A program made the translations under genes and the position numbers. Positions 36,037 to 46,309 of a stretch of DNA of 64,000 nucleotides are shown one piece after another; position 1 is the stretch's first letter; every line of letters begins with the position of its first letter. This stretch comes from Hyphomicrobiales bacterium (GTDB taxonomy: Bacteria > Pseudomonadota > Alphaproteobacteria > Rhizobiales > Beijerinckiaceae): positions 18,921 to 82,920 of the forward strand of contig CANGQA010000004.1 of the NCBI GenBank assembly GCA_947455995.1, read 5' to 3'. The notes below the pieces were generated by a model that had not been told where the DNA came from, searched no databases, and was given only the letters and a program-made list of their open reading frames with translations.

Positions 36037-37098
36037 ATGGCGCGATCAGGTGACAGGCGTGATGGCCCGGTGAACAATGCGCAACACAGGGATTCAGCAT
36101 CGGGCCGTCATCTGGCTGGCGAAGAGGCCTTGAGCCTCAAGAAACTGGTTTATTTTACCACTCTTGTTGAAACAGGTAGTTTCTCCAAGGCTGCTGTCGC
36201 TCTGGAGGTGGCCCAGTCTTCCGTAAGCCGTGTTGTCAAATCGCTGGAGAATGATTTCGACGTCGAATTGCTATACCGCAATGGCAGAGGCATTATCCTG
36301 ACGGATGCTGGCAAGCTGTTGGATGGATATGCGCGGCGGATCCTTGATCTGGTCACCACCACACAAAATGAGGTTTGCGCTCTTGGGGATACGCCGATCG
36401 GCCGTGTCATCATAGGTTTGCCTCCTTCTGTCGGACGGGTTCTGACGCTTCCGCTGGTCCGACAGTTCCGGATGGCGTTTCCCAAGATGAATTTGAAAGT
36501 AGTCGAAGCCCATAGCGGCCATGTGCTTGAATGGTTGTCATCGGGGAAGATTGATGTCGCAGTCCTCTACAGCGCGCCAAAATCCACCATGATGGTCGCC
36601 GAGCCGCTGGTCGAGGAAAGCCTTTATTTGATTGGCAGTCCGACCGGAGCAGGCCAACCGAGCGGCGTATCGGTTTCGATCGCCGATCTGGCTCGTTTTC
36701 CGATGGTCATGGCCAGCTTGCCACACGGCATGCGTGTGCTTGTCGAGAAACATTGTGCAGAAGCAGGGGTGTCACTCAATGTCGAATGTGAGATTGATGC
36801 CATGCCTGCGGTCATTGATCTGGTTGAAGCCGGAGTTGGTTTTACCATCCTGCCCTATGCCCCAGTCCATGATTTGATCAAACACGGACGCTTGAGGCTG
36901 TGGAAGATCGATAACCCGCCGATCAAGCGCCAGCTGCTGTTGGTTACGTCAACCCAACGACCGATGACTTTGGGGACACGGCACCTTGCCCGTATGGTCC
37001 GGACACAGGTGAAAGAACTTGTTGCGGAGGGCTTATGGTCCCCTCCAGACTGTCTGTCACATGACGGGCAATCAAATCCCACATCACTCACAACTTAG
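36037..37098 (+). CDS. LysR family transcriptional regulator
   Basis: 353 residues, longer than the usual 300 because of an N-terminal hydrophilic extension of about 34 residues before the helix-turn-helix. The DNA-binding domain is LKKLVYFTTLVETGSFSKAA followed by LEVAQSSVSRVVKSLENDFDVELLYRNGRGIILTDAG (residues about 35-95), and a standard LysR effector-binding domain follows. AAGGAAAT precedes the ATG at 36037; an internal start would remove the extension but would lack a comparable site. It is in line with the dehydrogenase upstream and the Ldh-family gene 9 nt downstream, so it probably controls this unit. Confidence 0.9.
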   Translation: MARSGDRRDGPVNNAQHRDSASGRHLAGEEALSLKKLVYFTTLVETGSFSKAAVALEVAQSSVSRVVKSLENDFDVELLYRNGRGIILTDAGKLLDGYARRILDLVTTTQNEVCALGDTPIGRVIIGLPPSVGRVLTLPLVRQFRMAFPKMNLKVVEAHSGHVLEWLSSGKIDVAVLYSAPKSTMMVAEPLVEESLYLIGSPTGAGQPSGVSVSIADLARFPMVMASLPHGMRVLVEKHCAEAGVSLNVECEIDAMPAVIDLVEAGVGFTILPYAPVHDLIKHGRLRLWKIDNPPIKRQLLLVTSTQRPMTLGTRHLARMVRTQVKELVAEGLWSPPDCLSHDGQSNPTSLTT

Positions 37099-37107
37099 GA
37101 TTTCGCG

Positions 37108-38097
37108 ATGCGCCTGACACTGGAAGCGGCTTCAACACTGATCAAAAAAGTGATGGCAAAATACGGTCATGATGATGCGGAATCCGAGGCCATTGCCAGC
37201 CATTTGATGGATTGCGAATTGCGCGGTCTTTCTTATGGCGGGCTTGCCCGGGTCCTGAGCATAGTGGATCGGTTCAACAAAATCGGTTCCAAACGCGAGC
37301 CGATCCGTGTGGTCAAGCAATCACCTGTCTCTGCCGTTCTGGATGGGGGTGACCAGATCGGATATCTGGTGGCCGACAAGGCCACCCAACTGGCCATCGC
37401 GAAAGCCAAACAGTCTGGCTTGTCGATCGTTTCAGCCAATCGCACATGGTATACCGGCATGCTCTCTTATTATGCGGAGCAGGCGGCGGCACAAAATTTG
37501 GTCAGTATCATTGCCTCCAATGCTTCACCGTGGGTTGCGCCCTATGGGGGCAGTGAAGGGCGGTTCGGAACCAATCCTATCTGCTATGGCTTTCCAAGCG
37601 ACGGGGAACCGGTGATTTGGGATATAGGCACCTCTGCGATTATCCATGCCGAGGTGACGCTGCACAAGCGTTTGAACCAGCCCCTTAAACCCGGTCTGGC
37701 TTTCGATGCCGGGGGCTTGCCGACCACCGATCCAGAACAGGCCTTGAAGGGTTCGTTCGCACCCTGGGGTGGACCGAAAGGATCGGGTTTGGCCATTGTG
37801 GTGCAATTGATGGGCGCACTGGCCGGTGGACCGGTGATACCTCCTGAACTGGCAGAATTCGGATTTGTGATGATCGCTATCGATCCCGATCTGTTGGGCA
37901 GTACAGACGATTTCAAAGCCAAGGTTGCCGATTACGCAGATACAGTGCGCAAGACCCGTCCTATCGATCCCGATGACCCCGTCAGAATGCCGTTCGATCG
38001 CTCGCGTGATTTGCGAGCGCAACGTCAAGCCTCAGGCTTTATCGAGATCGAACCGCATATCCATCAAGCGCTCGAGGCCATTCTGGCTGGCGCCTAG
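37108..38097 (+). CDS. Malate/L-lactate dehydrogenase (Ldh_2) family oxidoreductase with altered active-site region
   Basis: 329 residues with the Ldh_2 fold: DGGDQIGYLVADKATQLAIAKAK, GTNPICYGFPSDGEPVIWDIGTS and APWGGPKGSGLAIVVQLM are typical (2,3-diketogulonate reductase, ureidoglycolate dehydrogenase, YlbC, DpkA). The His of the SHG-x-x-R motif near residue 43 is Tyr here (LSYGGLAR), and the later NSHHFG-like segment reads NRTWYTG, so two His that are usually conserved are missing. The reaction may differ from the family standard. It lies 9 nt after the LysR gene and 33 nt before the MBL-fold gene, in one probable operon. Confidence 0.82.
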   Translation: MRLTLEAASTLIKKVMAKYGHDDAESEAIASHLMDCELRGLSYGGLARVLSIVDRFNKIGSKREPIRVVKQSPVSAVLDGGDQIGYLVADKATQLAIAKAKQSGLSIVSANRTWYTGMLSYYAEQAAAQNLVSIIASNASPWVAPYGGSEGRFGTNPICYGFPSDGEPVIWDIGTSAIIHAEVTLHKRLNQPLKPGLAFDAGGLPTTDPEQALKGSFAPWGGPKGSGLAIVVQLMGALAGGPVIPPELAEFGFVMIAIDPDLLGSTDDFKAKVADYADTVRKTRPIDPDDPVRMPFDRSRDLRAQRQASGFIEIEPHIHQALEAILAGA

Positions 38098-38130
38098 TCA
38101 AAACAACCACTGTGGCAAAGGAGGCCGTCA

Positions 38131-38958
38131 ATGAACGGGCAGGGGAATGGAGCTCATATCGAGCCATTTGAATTGTTTGCCATCCGTTACGCGCATCATG
38201 CCGGACGCAAGGCTTCCGATAATTTTATTGGTGGTGATCAGCATGAGAGCGCCTCGCCGCTGGATTATTATGTTTGGGTTGCCAAGCGTTCAGACCGGGT
38301 TTTTTTAATCGATACAGGGTTTGGGGCGGAAGCGGCAAGCCAGCGCAAACGTGATTTGCTGCAAAGACCCGCTGATGCGGTTCGGCTATTGGGAATGGAT
38401 CCAAACAAGCTCGACGATATTATTCTGACCCATCTCCATTATGACCATGCCGGCACGCTCAACGATTTTGCAGCGGCCCGGTTCCACGTTCAGGATGGTG
38501 AGGCAGCCTATGCGACGGGCCGTTGCATGTGCCATGATGTGCTGCGGCATCCTTACGATGTCGAAGACGTTGTGTCTTATGTCAGGCATTTATATTCCGG
38601 ACGTATCTGCTTTCATGATGGTGTCGATGAACTGGCCGCGGGCCTCACCCTGCATCGGGTCGGCGGACATTCCGCCGGATTGCAGGTCGTGCGTGTATGG
38701 ACAAAGCGCGGCTGGGTCGTCATAGCCTCCGATGCGGCCCATCTTTACGAGAATATGTCGCGCAAATTGCCGTTTCCTGCCGTCTATAATATCGCGGAAA
38801 TGATGGAAGGGCATCGTCTGGTCCATCAACTGGCCGCGTCTGCCGATCATGTCATTCCAGGTCATGATCCGTTGGTGATGGCACTGTATCCCCCTCCCTC
38901 ACCGGATCTGAAAGGACTCGTTGCCAGACTGGACGTAGCTCCCAATCACATGGGTTAA
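38131..38958 (+). CDS. MBL-fold metallo-hydrolase, N-acyl-homoserine-lactonase-like
   Basis: 275 residues. The zinc motif HLHYDHAG (H101, H103, D105, H106) is complete, and later metal ligands appear in GGHSAGLQVVRV and in SDAAHLYENM. The order resembles the AHL-lactonase branch of the metallo-beta-lactamase fold, which opens lactones and related esters. AAAGGAGG gives a strong ribosome-binding site. As the last gene of the LysR/Ldh unit it may hydrolyse a lactone intermediate of the pathway; quorum quenching is an alternative that the context does not favour. No signal peptide. Confidence 0.87.
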   Translation: MNGQGNGAHIEPFELFAIRYAHHAGRKASDNFIGGDQHESASPLDYYVWVAKRSDRVFLIDTGFGAEAASQRKRDLLQRPADAVRLLGMDPNKLDDIILTHLHYDHAGTLNDFAAARFHVQDGEAAYATGRCMCHDVLRHPYDVEDVVSYVRHLYSGRICFHDGVDELAAGLTLHRVGGHSAGLQVVRVWTKRGWVVIASDAAHLYENMSRKLPFPAVYNIAEMMEGHRLVHQLAASADHVIPGHDPLVMALYPPPSPDLKGLVARLDVAPNHMG

Positions 38959-39050
38959 GCTAATCCCGCGGTAATCAACCTTTGCATTGATTGGCAATGT
39001 CACCGTTGGATGATCAAGCAACTATTTTCTTGTGACGGGCTTTGTTCCCA

Positions 39051-40712
39051 TCAAAGACTTGGCAAATTCAAATGATGTTCACGGGCGCAATCTATGGCCG
39101 TTTCATAACCGGCGTCGGCATGTCGCATCACACCTGTTGCAGGATCATTCCACAACACACGCGCAATTCTGCGGGCTGCATCCTGTGTTCCGTCGCATAC
39201 AATAACCATACCGGAATGTTGTGAAAAGCCCATGCCTACCCCTCCGCCATGATGCAGCGAAACCCATGTTGCACCGGAGGCACAATTTAACAGCGCATTG
39301 AGAAGCGGCCAATCAGACACAGCGTCCGATCCATCCATCATGCCTTCTGTTTCACGGTTGGGTGAAGCAACCGAGCCAGAGTCCAGATGATCGCGCCCGA
39401 TAACAATCGGAGCTTTTAATTCACCTGTTGCCACCATCTCGTTGAATGCCAGACCAAGCCTGTGCCTGTCACCAAGGCCGACCCAGCAAATGCGGGCCGG
39501 AAGTCCTTGGAACTTGATTCTTTTTTGCGCCATATCAAGCCAATGATGCAAATGCTTATTATCTGGCAAAAGTTCCTTTACCTTTGCATCGGTCCTGTAA
39601 ATATCTTCCGGATCGCCTGACAAAGCCACCCAGCGAAAAGGACCTATGCCGCGGCAAAACAAGGGACGGATATAAGCCGGCACAAAGCCTGGAAAATCAA
39701 ATGCGTTTGCCACGCCTTCCTCAAGTGCCATCTGGCGAATATTGTTGCCGTAATCAACTGTTGGCACACCCATTTTATGGAAATCCAGCATGGCACGCAC
39801 ATGCACCGCCATGGATTGCTTCGCTGCACGTGTGACAGCTTGCGGGTCACTTTGCCGCTTTTCTTCCCAATCAGCCAACGTCCAGCCTTTGGGCAGATAA
39901 CCATTAACCGGGTCATGGGCGGATGTCTGGTCTGTGACACAGTCTGGCCTGATGCCCCTGCGTACAAGCTCTGGAAAAACATCTGCAGCATTGCCGAGCA
40001 ATGCCACGGAAACCGCCTTTTTTTCCTGACATGATTTTTCGATGATGTGGAGTGCATCATCAAGATCTTTAGCCTGCAAATCGACATAACCCGTATTCAA
40101 TCGCATTTCGATACGGCTTGGCTGACACTCAACAGCAAGGCACGAAGCACCGGCCATTGTTGCAGCAAGGGTCTGTGCTCCTCCCATTCCGCCAAGACCC
40201 GCAGTCAAAATCCAGCGCCCTGATAAATCGCCTCCATAATGACGCCGCCCCATCTCAACAAAGGTTTCATAGGTGCCTTGCACAATTCCTTGTGAACCAA
40301 TGTAGATCCATGATCCTGCGGTCATCTGCCCATACATCATCAGCCCTTTACGATCGAGGGCATTAAAATGATCCCAATTGGCCCAATGGGGCACAAGATT
40401 GGAATTGGCGATCAAAACACGGGGTGCATCTGGTTGGGTCTTGAAAACACCCACAGGCTTGCCAGATTGAACGAGCAATGTCTCATCGTGCTCCAGCACA
40501 CGCAAAGCGGCAATGATACGGTCAAAACTGTCCCAATCACGCGCAGCACGGCCTATGCCTCCATACACAACAAGTTCGCTCGGTTTTTCTGCCACGCCCG
40601 GATCGAGATTGTTCATAAGCATGCGCATCGGCGCTTCTGTCAGCCAGCTTTTTGCTGTCAGTTCGGTTCCATGTGGAGCGTGGATCACGCGTTGATTATC
40701 GATACGCTTCAT
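39051..40712 (-). CDS. hutU: Urocanate hydratase
   Basis: 553 residues, full length for HutU, with [28 protein letters not shown] at the N-terminus, the NAD+-binding [17 protein letters not shown], the catalytic-region Cys in [20 protein letters not shown] and [18 protein letters not shown] with [19 protein letters not shown] near the end. It converts urocanate to imidazolone propionate with tightly bound NAD+ as catalyst. It is the last gene of hutI-hutH-hutU on the minus strand, 80 nt after hutH. hutG, hutF and hutC are not in this block. Confidence 0.97.
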   Translation of the reverse strand: MKRIDNQRVIHAPHGTELTAKSWLTEAPMRMLMNNLDPGVAEKPSELVVYGGIGRAARDWDSFDRIIAALRVLEHDETLLVQSGKPVGVFKTQPDAPRVLIANSNLVPHWANWDHFNALDRKGLMMYGQMTAGSWIYIGSQGIVQGTYETFVEMGRRHYGGDLSGRWILTAGLGGMGGAQTLAATMAGASCLAVECQPSRIEMRLNTGYVDLQAKDLDDALHIIEKSCQEKKAVSVALLGNAADVFPELVRRGIRPDCVTDQTSAHDPVNGYLPKGWTLADWEEKRQSDPQAVTRAAKQSMAVHVRAMLDFHKMGVPTVDYGNNIRQMALEEGVANAFDFPGFVPAYIRPLFCRGIGPFRWVALSGDPEDIYRTDAKVKELLPDNKHLHHWLDMAQKRIKFQGLPARICWVGLGDRHRLGLAFNEMVATGELKAPIVIGRDHLDSGSVASPNRETEGMMDGSDAVSDWPLLNALLNCASGATWVSLHHGGGVGMGFSQHSGMVIVCDGTQDAARRIARVLWNDPATGVMRHADAGYETAIDCAREHHLNLPSL

Positions 40713-40792
40713 AAAGAACCCCCGGGTTTTATTTTTTTGATTAAAGCGGATTGTATCATTGGCTTTTGAAAAGAAGGAACAACAAAGCCCAC

Positions 40793-42322
40793 TTACATGA
40801 GTGCCATTTTAACATCAGCGGCTGCTGCCAATTCACCGGAAACAATCCATCCGAAGGAAGTCTGCAGTTCAGGTGCGAAAAAGCGATCCTCTTGAAGATG
40901 AGGAATATCCTTGCGGATGAGGGTCCGCGCCTTTTCAAGAGGCGGGCTTGAGAGCAATGGCGCATGAAAATCGCAGCCTTGTGCTGCAGCCAAGGCTTCG
41001 ATGCCTATGACATAGCCCACATTCCGTGCCATCACCAAAAGGCGCCGCGCGCCGTGCGTTGCCATCGACACATGATCTTCCTGATTGGCTGATGTCGGGA
41101 TCGAGTCAACACTCGCCGGATATGCCATCTGCTTGTTTTCGGATACAAGCGCTGCGGCTGTGACCTGCGGTATCATAAAGCCCGAATTCAAGCCGGGCCT
41201 GGGCGTCAGAAAGGCAGGCAATCCAGAAAGTGCCGGATCGACAAGCATAGCAATGCGCCGTTCTGCCAGAGAGCCGATTTCACATAATGCCAAAGCGATC
41301 ATATCGGCGGCAAAAGCCACCGGTTCAGCATGAAAATTGCCGCCAGAGATGACATCTCCTTCAGCCGCAAAAACCAATGGATTATCGGACACACCATTGG
41401 CTTCAACACCCAATGTATGCGCTGCCTGACTGAGCAGATCGAAACAAGCCCCCATCACCTGAGGCTGGCAACGCAAACAATAAGGATCCTGCACGCGTTC
41501 ATCACCAATCAGGTGAGAGGCGCGAATAGGACTGCCTTGCATCAGGGTCCGTAATTCAGCCGCAACAGCTATTTGGCCGCGATGGCCCCGAACTGCATGG
41601 ATACGCTGATCAAAGGGCCCATCTGATCCACGAGCAGCATCTGTTGACAGAGCACCGGTGACCAAGGCTGACCTAAAGGCCGTCTCGGCTTCAAATAAAC
41701 CAGCCAAGGCAAGAGCCGTTGAAATCTGTGTTCCGTTGAGTAAAGCAAGACCCTCTTTCGGGCCGAGTGTCACAGGGGAAAGACCTGCGTCTGCCAAGGC
41801 TTTCGCGGCATCAACTTTTCTGCCGTCAACGAAAAATTCTCCAATCCCCATCATCGCTGCGGTCATATGTGCAAGAGGTGCAAGATCTCCCGAGGCACCA
41901 ACCGAGCCTTGGCCCGGAATAACCGGCACAAGATTTTTATCAAGGCAAAGGGCAAGGTGATCAAGTGTTGCAAGCCTCACACCGGAGACTCCCTGTGACA
42001 GACTTGCGAGTTTGAGGGCCATGGCAAGCCTGACAACTTGAACAGTCAACGGCTCGCCAACACCGGCGGCGTGGGACAGGACAATATTTCTCTGTAAATC
42101 CATCAGATCATCAGCACCGATCCGGACATGGGCCAATTTGCCAAAGCCGGTATTGATGCCATAAACCGCTCCGCCTTTCGCAATGATATTGTCAACCGTA
42201 CGGGCGCTGGCCTCGACAGCACTTCGTGTCCCGGGATCCATAGCAACTGACGCCCCGCGGTAAATGGAACGCCAATCCGCCAGTGAAGCCGCACCTGGTC
42301 TGAGTAAAACCTGTTTGTTCAC
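40793..42322 (-). CDS. hutH: Histidine ammonia-lyase
   Basis: 509 residues. The MIO prosthetic group should form from Ala143-Ser144-Gly145 in [14 protein letters not shown]. Further marks are [11 protein letters not shown] with the catalytic Tyr region, [22 protein letters not shown] and [13 protein letters not shown]. It deaminates histidine to urocanate. The start is a GTG at 42322 that overlaps the hutI stop by 4 nt (GTGA). All expected active-site segments are intact, so it should be functional. Confidence 0.97.
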   Translation of the reverse strand: MNKQVLLRPGAASLADWRSIYRGASVAMDPGTRSAVEASARTVDNIIAKGGAVYGINTGFGKLAHVRIGADDLMDLQRNIVLSHAAGVGEPLTVQVVRLAMALKLASLSQGVSGVRLATLDHLALCLDKNLVPVIPGQGSVGASGDLAPLAHMTAAMMGIGEFFVDGRKVDAAKALADAGLSPVTLGPKEGLALLNGTQISTALALAGLFEAETAFRSALVTGALSTDAARGSDGPFDQRIHAVRGHRGQIAVAAELRTLMQGSPIRASHLIGDERVQDPYCLRCQPQVMGACFDLLSQAAHTLGVEANGVSDNPLVFAAEGDVISGGNFHAEPVAFAADMIALALCEIGSLAERRIAMLVDPALSGLPAFLTPRPGLNSGFMIPQVTAAALVSENKQMAYPASVDSIPTSANQEDHVSMATHGARRLLVMARNVGYVIGIEALAAAQGCDFHAPLLSSPPLEKARTLIRKDIPHLQEDRFFAPELQTSFGWIVSGELAAAADVKMALM

Positions 42323-43521
42323 TGTCCTGACCTCACGCGTGAATGAAGAGGATTGAAGCCGATCCGATAAACAAGCTCTGCGGGGCGTTCGACATCCCAG
42401 ATGGCAAGATCACAACATTTGCCGGCTTCAAGTGTTCCGATTTCGTTAAGCAGCCCCAAGGCCCGGGCTGCCTCCCGTGTGACGCCCGCGATGCATTCAT
42501 CGACTGTCAGGCGAAACAATGTTGCAGCCATGTTCATCGCCGTCAAAAGAGAGGTGAGCGGCGATGTGCCGGGATTGCTATCTGTTGCGATTGCGATGTG
42601 TGCACCATGTTTTCTGAGCGACGCAACGGGCGGTGACTGGGTTTCACGCAGCATATAGAAAGCCCCAGGCAGCAACACGGCGACCGTTCCGGAACGGGCG
42701 AGTGCCTTTGCACCCTCGTCATCCGTAAATTCAAGATGGTCAGCAGACAGCGCATGATACTGGGCGGCCAGAGCAGCACCATGCAAATTCGACAATTGGT
42801 CAGCATGGAGCTTGACCGGTAATCCCAGCATTTTGGCATGGTCAAAGACACGCCTTGTCTGGGCAGGGGAAAAGGCAATGCCTTCACAAAAAACATCAAC
42901 CGCATCGACAAGACCGGCCGCAACAAGGGCCGGAAGCATCATTTCACAAATCTGCGAAATATATAGATCCTTGTCCCCTCCTGCTTCGGGCGGCATTGCA
43001 TGGGCGCCAAGAAATGTCGTCAGAACACGGATGTTTCTCTGCTTTTCCAGGGATCGTGCCACACGCAGCGATTTCATTTCACTGTCAAGATCAAGGCCAT
43101 ATCCGGATTTGATTTCGATGGTTGTCACACCCTCTGCGATCAGATGGTCGAGACGGCGCAAAGAGGCTTTCACAAGTTCCTCGTCGCTGGCAGCTCTGGT
43201 TGCGCGCATGGATGAAACGATGCCGCCCCCTGCACGCGAAATTTCTTCATAACTTGCGCCGGATAAACGCATCTGGAATTCTTGGGCGCGATCGCCACCG
43301 TAAACAAGATGCGTGTGGCAATCGACAAAACCCGGCGTGATCAACCGTCCTTCGCAATCCTTGATATCAGCTGCATTCAGCGCCGGCATATCTGCTTCAG
43401 GCCCGGCATACACGATCAGCCCATCCTTGCAGGCCACTGCACCCTTTTCAATCAGACCAAGTCCGCTAGCGCCCGAAGCGACCGTGACCAGTTGAGCGTT
43501 CCTCCAAAGAGTATCAACCAT
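42319..43521 (-). CDS. hutI: Imidazolonepropionase
   Basis: 400 residues. The amidohydrolase metal motif is [14 protein letters not shown], and the EIKSGYGLD segment, [18 protein letters not shown] and [11 protein letters not shown] segments are typical of HutI. It opens imidazolone propionate to formiminoglutamate. AAGGAGCGG precedes ATG 43521. As the first hut gene it faces the divergent importer across 210 nt. The next enzyme (HutF/HutG or formiminoglutamase) is not seen in the window. Confidence 0.96.
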   Translation of the reverse strand: MVDTLWRNAQLVTVASGASGLGLIEKGAVACKDGLIVYAGPEADMPALNAADIKDCEGRLITPGFVDCHTHLVYGGDRAQEFQMRLSGASYEEISRAGGGIVSSMRATRAASDEELVKASLRRLDHLIAEGVTTIEIKSGYGLDLDSEMKSLRVARSLEKQRNIRVLTTFLGAHAMPPEAGGDKDLYISQICEMMLPALVAAGLVDAVDVFCEGIAFSPAQTRRVFDHAKMLGLPVKLHADQLSNLHGAALAAQYHALSADHLEFTDDEGAKALARSGTVAVLLPGAFYMLRETQSPPVASLRKHGAHIAIATDSNPGTSPLTSLLTAMNMAATLFRLTVDECIAGVTREAARALGLLNEIGTLEAGKCCDLAIWDVERPAELVYRIGFNPLHSRVRSGQ

Positions 43522-43631
43522 AACCGCTCCTTTTTTGGAAATATAACAGAGCAGGCGAAACCGTAAAGGCACGACCAACCAAACAGCGATTGTCTTTTCT
43601 GAGCGCTCCCTGATTTTTTCCCTCTTATGAA

Positions 43632-43659
43632 TTGCAAAGGCAGGAAGCTGTTGTAGAAT
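43632..43659 (+). promoter_or_regulatory. Possible promoter of the hut-linked importer
   Basis: TTGCAA (43632-43637) and TAGAAT (43654-43659) are separated by 16 nt and lie about 72 nt upstream of the binding-protein ATG at 43732. The region is AT-rich around the second hexamer. Sequence match only. I did not recognise a HutC operator here. Confidence 0.35.
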
Positions 43660-43731
43660 GAGAGAATAGAATTAAAAAATCAGTTGGACCTGCGTGTGTG
43701 TGCTGGATTTCATCAACATAAAGAGGGGACT

Positions 43732-44676
43732 ATGAAAAAATACATGATTGCCATGGCCTTGACGGCCTCCATACTCTCCTTGCCAGCAACCGCGCAGGAC
43801 ATTCCAGTCACAATTGGTTATGCGGGCTGGACAGGCTTTGCACCGCTTACCCTTGCCAAGGAAGCAGGCATATTCAAGAAAAACGGATTGGATGTTACGC
43901 TCAAAAAAATTCCGCAGGCAAGTCGCCACCTTGCGATCCAGTCTGGAGATGTGCAATGCGCGGCCACTACGGTTGAAACATGGGTTGTATGGAACGCAAA
44001 TGGCGTCCCAACCAAACAGATTTTCCAGATGGACAAAAGCTATGGAGCGGACGGAATGGTCGTTCGCGGAAATATCGGCTCAATTCAAGAGCTTAAAGGC
44101 AAGACAGTTGCCGCGTCAGCGCCTGGAACCGCACCCTATTTCACCCTGGCATGGTTCCTGAAAAAGAATGGGCTTACTGTGAAAGATGTGACGGTTGTTA
44201 CCATGGAGCCGGGACCAGCAGCACAGGCATTCATTGCTGGACAAAACGATGCGGCGATGACCTACGAGCCGTATCTCTCGTCTGTGCGTGCAGCTCCTCA
44301 ATCAGGAAAAATTATTGCAACAACGCTCGATTATCCGATGATCATGGACACTTTCGGATGCACACCGAAATTCCTTGCCGATAACCCCAAAGCTGCAAAG
44401 GCCTTGGCTAATTCCTATTTCGAAGCCATTGAATTGATCGCCAAAGACCAGGCAAAATCCTATGAAATCATGGGTGCCGATGTGAAGCAAACAGGAGAGC
44501 AGTTCGGCAATTCAGCAAAATTCCTGCGCTGGCAGGACCGAGAAGGAAACAAAAAATTCTTTGAAAGTGAATTCGAAAAATTTTCGAATGAAGCGGCTGA
44601 TCTTTTGCTTGAAGTGGGCATTATCAAGCAAAAGCCCGATATCAAATCACTGGTTGATACAAGCTTCATCCAATAA
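43732..44676 (+). CDS. NitT/TauT-family ABC transporter substrate-binding protein
   Basis: 314 residues. A signal peptide (MKKYMIAMALTASILSLPAT, cleavage near TAQ) precedes a type II periplasmic-binding fold: IGYAGWTGFAPLTLAKEAGIFKKNGLDV is the family start, and ELKGKTVAASAPGTAPYF and QNDAAMTYEPYLSS follow. AGAGGGG precedes ATG 43732. Family ligands include taurine, nitrate, thiamine precursors, sulfonates and other compounds. The gene is divergent from hutIHU, so histidine, urocanate or a related imidazole is a reasonable guess, but known hut importers (HutXWV) belong to another family. A strong hairpin follows before the permease gene. Confidence 0.92.
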   Translation: MKKYMIAMALTASILSLPATAQDIPVTIGYAGWTGFAPLTLAKEAGIFKKNGLDVTLKKIPQASRHLAIQSGDVQCAATTVETWVVWNANGVPTKQIFQMDKSYGADGMVVRGNIGSIQELKGKTVAASAPGTAPYFTLAWFLKKNGLTVKDVTVVTMEPGPAAQAFIAGQNDAAMTYEPYLSSVRAAPQSGKIIATTLDYPMIMDTFGCTPKFLADNPKAAKALANSYFEAIELIAKDQAKSYEIMGADVKQTGEQFGNSAKFLRWQDREGNKKFFESEFEKFSNEAADLLLEVGIIKQKPDIKSLVDTSFIQ

Positions 44677-44683
44677 CTCGGAT

Positions 44684-44721
44684 GAAAACACCGGTGCCCT
44701 ATCTGCGGCGCCGGTGTTTTC
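44684..44721 (+). terminator. Hairpin between the binding-protein and permease genes
   Basis: GAAAACACCGGTGCC (44684-44698) pairs with GGCGCCGGTGTTTTC (44707-44721) over 15 bp with one G-U, and TTTT lies within the 3' arm. It begins 8 nt after the binding-protein stop and probably causes partial termination, so the binding protein is made in excess over the permease and ATPase. Confidence 0.65.
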
Positions 44722-44738
44722 ACCTCATAGGCACCTTC

Positions 44739-45521
44739 ATGGCCTTTTTCAGACCGCTTGAACCGGTAAGCCCGCAGGCAAGAATTCTGCTGGGCATTTC
44801 TTTTTTCGTGCTTTTCTTTGCGCTTTGGGCTTTAGCGACCTTAGGAGGCTATGTTTCAAAAACATTTCTCGCCGATCCGCTCACCATGGTGCAGGACGGT
44901 TGGCAACTTCTGACAAAATTCGGTTTCGCGCATGATATTGCCATGACTGTTTGGCGGGTCTTGGGCGGATTTATAGTTGCGGGCCTGATCGGCGTTCCGA
45001 TCGGTATTCTGATGGGGGCCTATAAGCCGGTTGAGGCTTTTCTCGAACCTTTTGTTTCGTTTGCCCGTTATCTTCCCGCTTCCGCGTTTGTCCCATTGTT
45101 GATTTTATGGGCTGGTATCGGTGAAACACAAAAGCTTCTTGTTATTTTCATCGGATCATTTTTCCAGATTATTTTGATCATATCCGTCTCCGTTGCCAAC
45201 ACACGCCGTGACCTCGTTGAAGCCGCCTATACACTCGGCTCATCCAATACGGGCGTTGTTTTGCGGGTGCTGATTCCGGCCAATGCCCCCGACATCGCAG
45301 AAACATTACGGCTGGTGCTTGGCTGGTCATGGACCTATGTCATCGTGGCGGAACTGATCGGGTCTTCATCGGGCATCGGGCATATGATTATCGAGAGTCA
45401 GGCTCTCTTGGCGACCGGCCAGATCATTTTCGGCATCATCGTGATCGGCATCATTGGTCTGATTTCGGATCTCGGTTTCAAACTCATCAACCGCCACTAT
45501 TTTTCGTGGAGGCTTGCTTGA
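44739..45521 (+). CDS. NitT/TauT-family ABC transporter permease
   Basis: 260 residues with six hydrophobic segments. The SsuC/TauC marks are FIVAGLIGVPIGILMGAYKPVEAFLEP, RYLPASAFVPLLILWAGIGETQK and the ATPase-contacting EAAYTLGSSNTGVVLRVLIPANAPDI. I start it at ATG 44739 after the hairpin; a reading from 44682 would translate the hairpin itself and is unlikely. The stop overlaps the TTG start of the ATPase gene. Confidence 0.9.
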   Translation: MAFFRPLEPVSPQARILLGISFFVLFFALWALATLGGYVSKTFLADPLTMVQDGWQLLTKFGFAHDIAMTVWRVLGGFIVAGLIGVPIGILMGAYKPVEAFLEPFVSFARYLPASAFVPLLILWAGIGETQKLLVIFIGSFFQIILIISVSVANTRRDLVEAAYTLGSSNTGVVLRVLIPANAPDIAETLRLVLGWSWTYVIVAELIGSSSGIGHMIIESQALLATGQIIFGIIVIGIIGLISDLGFKLINRHYFSWRLA

Positions 45522-46309
45522 AACCGGATGTCATCCTGCGTATCGAGGGCGTGTCCCGAATATTTCCCGGCGTTTCAGGTCGACAACCTGTTCGCGCATT
45601 GGAGCAAACGGATCTTACAATCGGCCGCAATGAGTTCATTACCATTCTCGGGCCATCCGGTTGTGGCAAATCGACCTTGCTGCGTATTGTCGCCGGACTG
45701 GATATGCCAAGTACAGGTCGGGTTGTGCTTGATAAAAAAGCCATAACCGGCCCGGGTCCTGATCGGGGTATGGTGTTTCAATCCTACACACTTTTCCCGT
45801 GGCTCAACGTCGCTGAAAATATTGCTTTCGGCTTGCGAGAACGTGGAATTGCGAAGGATCAAAGCAATTCCATCGTTTCTGAATATATCAATAAAGTTGG
45901 CCTTCGTGGCTTTGAAAACCATCTCCCTAAACAACTGTCGGGAGGAATGCAGCAACGCACAGCCATAGCCCGGGCCCTTGCTAACAATCCAGAAATTCTT
46001 TTGCTCGATGAACCTTTTGGTGCATTGGACAACCAGACGCGTGGCTTGATGCAGGAGTTGCTGCTTGGTATCTGGGAGAGCGAACGTAAGACGGTTATCT
46101 TTGTCACGCATGACATCGAGGAGGCCATTTTCATGGCAACAAGAGTGATTGTGATGACGGCCAGACCCGGAAAAATCAAAGCAGACATTCAAATCGATCT
46201 GCCTTATCCCAGACATTATACAGTTAAAACCGCTCCTGAATTTTCTACCCTCAAAGCACGCTTGACCGAGGAAATTCGCGCGGAAGCAGTCCTTGCCGCA
46301 CAAGCCTAA
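45518..46309 (+). CDS. NitT/TauT-family ABC transporter ATP-binding protein
   Basis: 263 residues. Walker A GPSGCGKST, Q-loop VFQSYTLFPWLNV, signature LSGGMQQRTAIARAL, Walker B ILLLDEPFGALD and H-loop VTHDIEEA are intact and of the SsuB/TauB type. The start is a TTG at 45518 that overlaps the permease stop (TTGA), with GGAGG 5 nt upstream; an upstream reading from 45329 lies inside the permease gene in another frame. The stop codon TAA falls within the first of three 22-bp tandem repeats (46301-46366). Confidence 0.92.
   Translation: MKPDVILRIEGVSRIFPGVSGRQPVRALEQTDLTIGRNEFITILGPSGCGKSTLLRIVAGLDMPSTGRVVLDKKAITGPGPDRGMVFQSYTLFPWLNVAENIAFGLRERGIAKDQSNSIVSEYINKVGLRGFENHLPKQLSGGMQQRTAIARALANNPEILLLDEPFGALDNQTRGLMQELLLGIWESERKTVIFVTHDIEEAIFMATRVIVMTARPGKIKADIQIDLPYPRHYTVKTAPEFSTLKARLTEEIRAEAVLAAQA

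Noticed and set aside
43522..43731. HutC operator between hutI and the importer
   Set aside because: No symmetrical HutC-like box could be found by eye and no hutC gene lies in the window.
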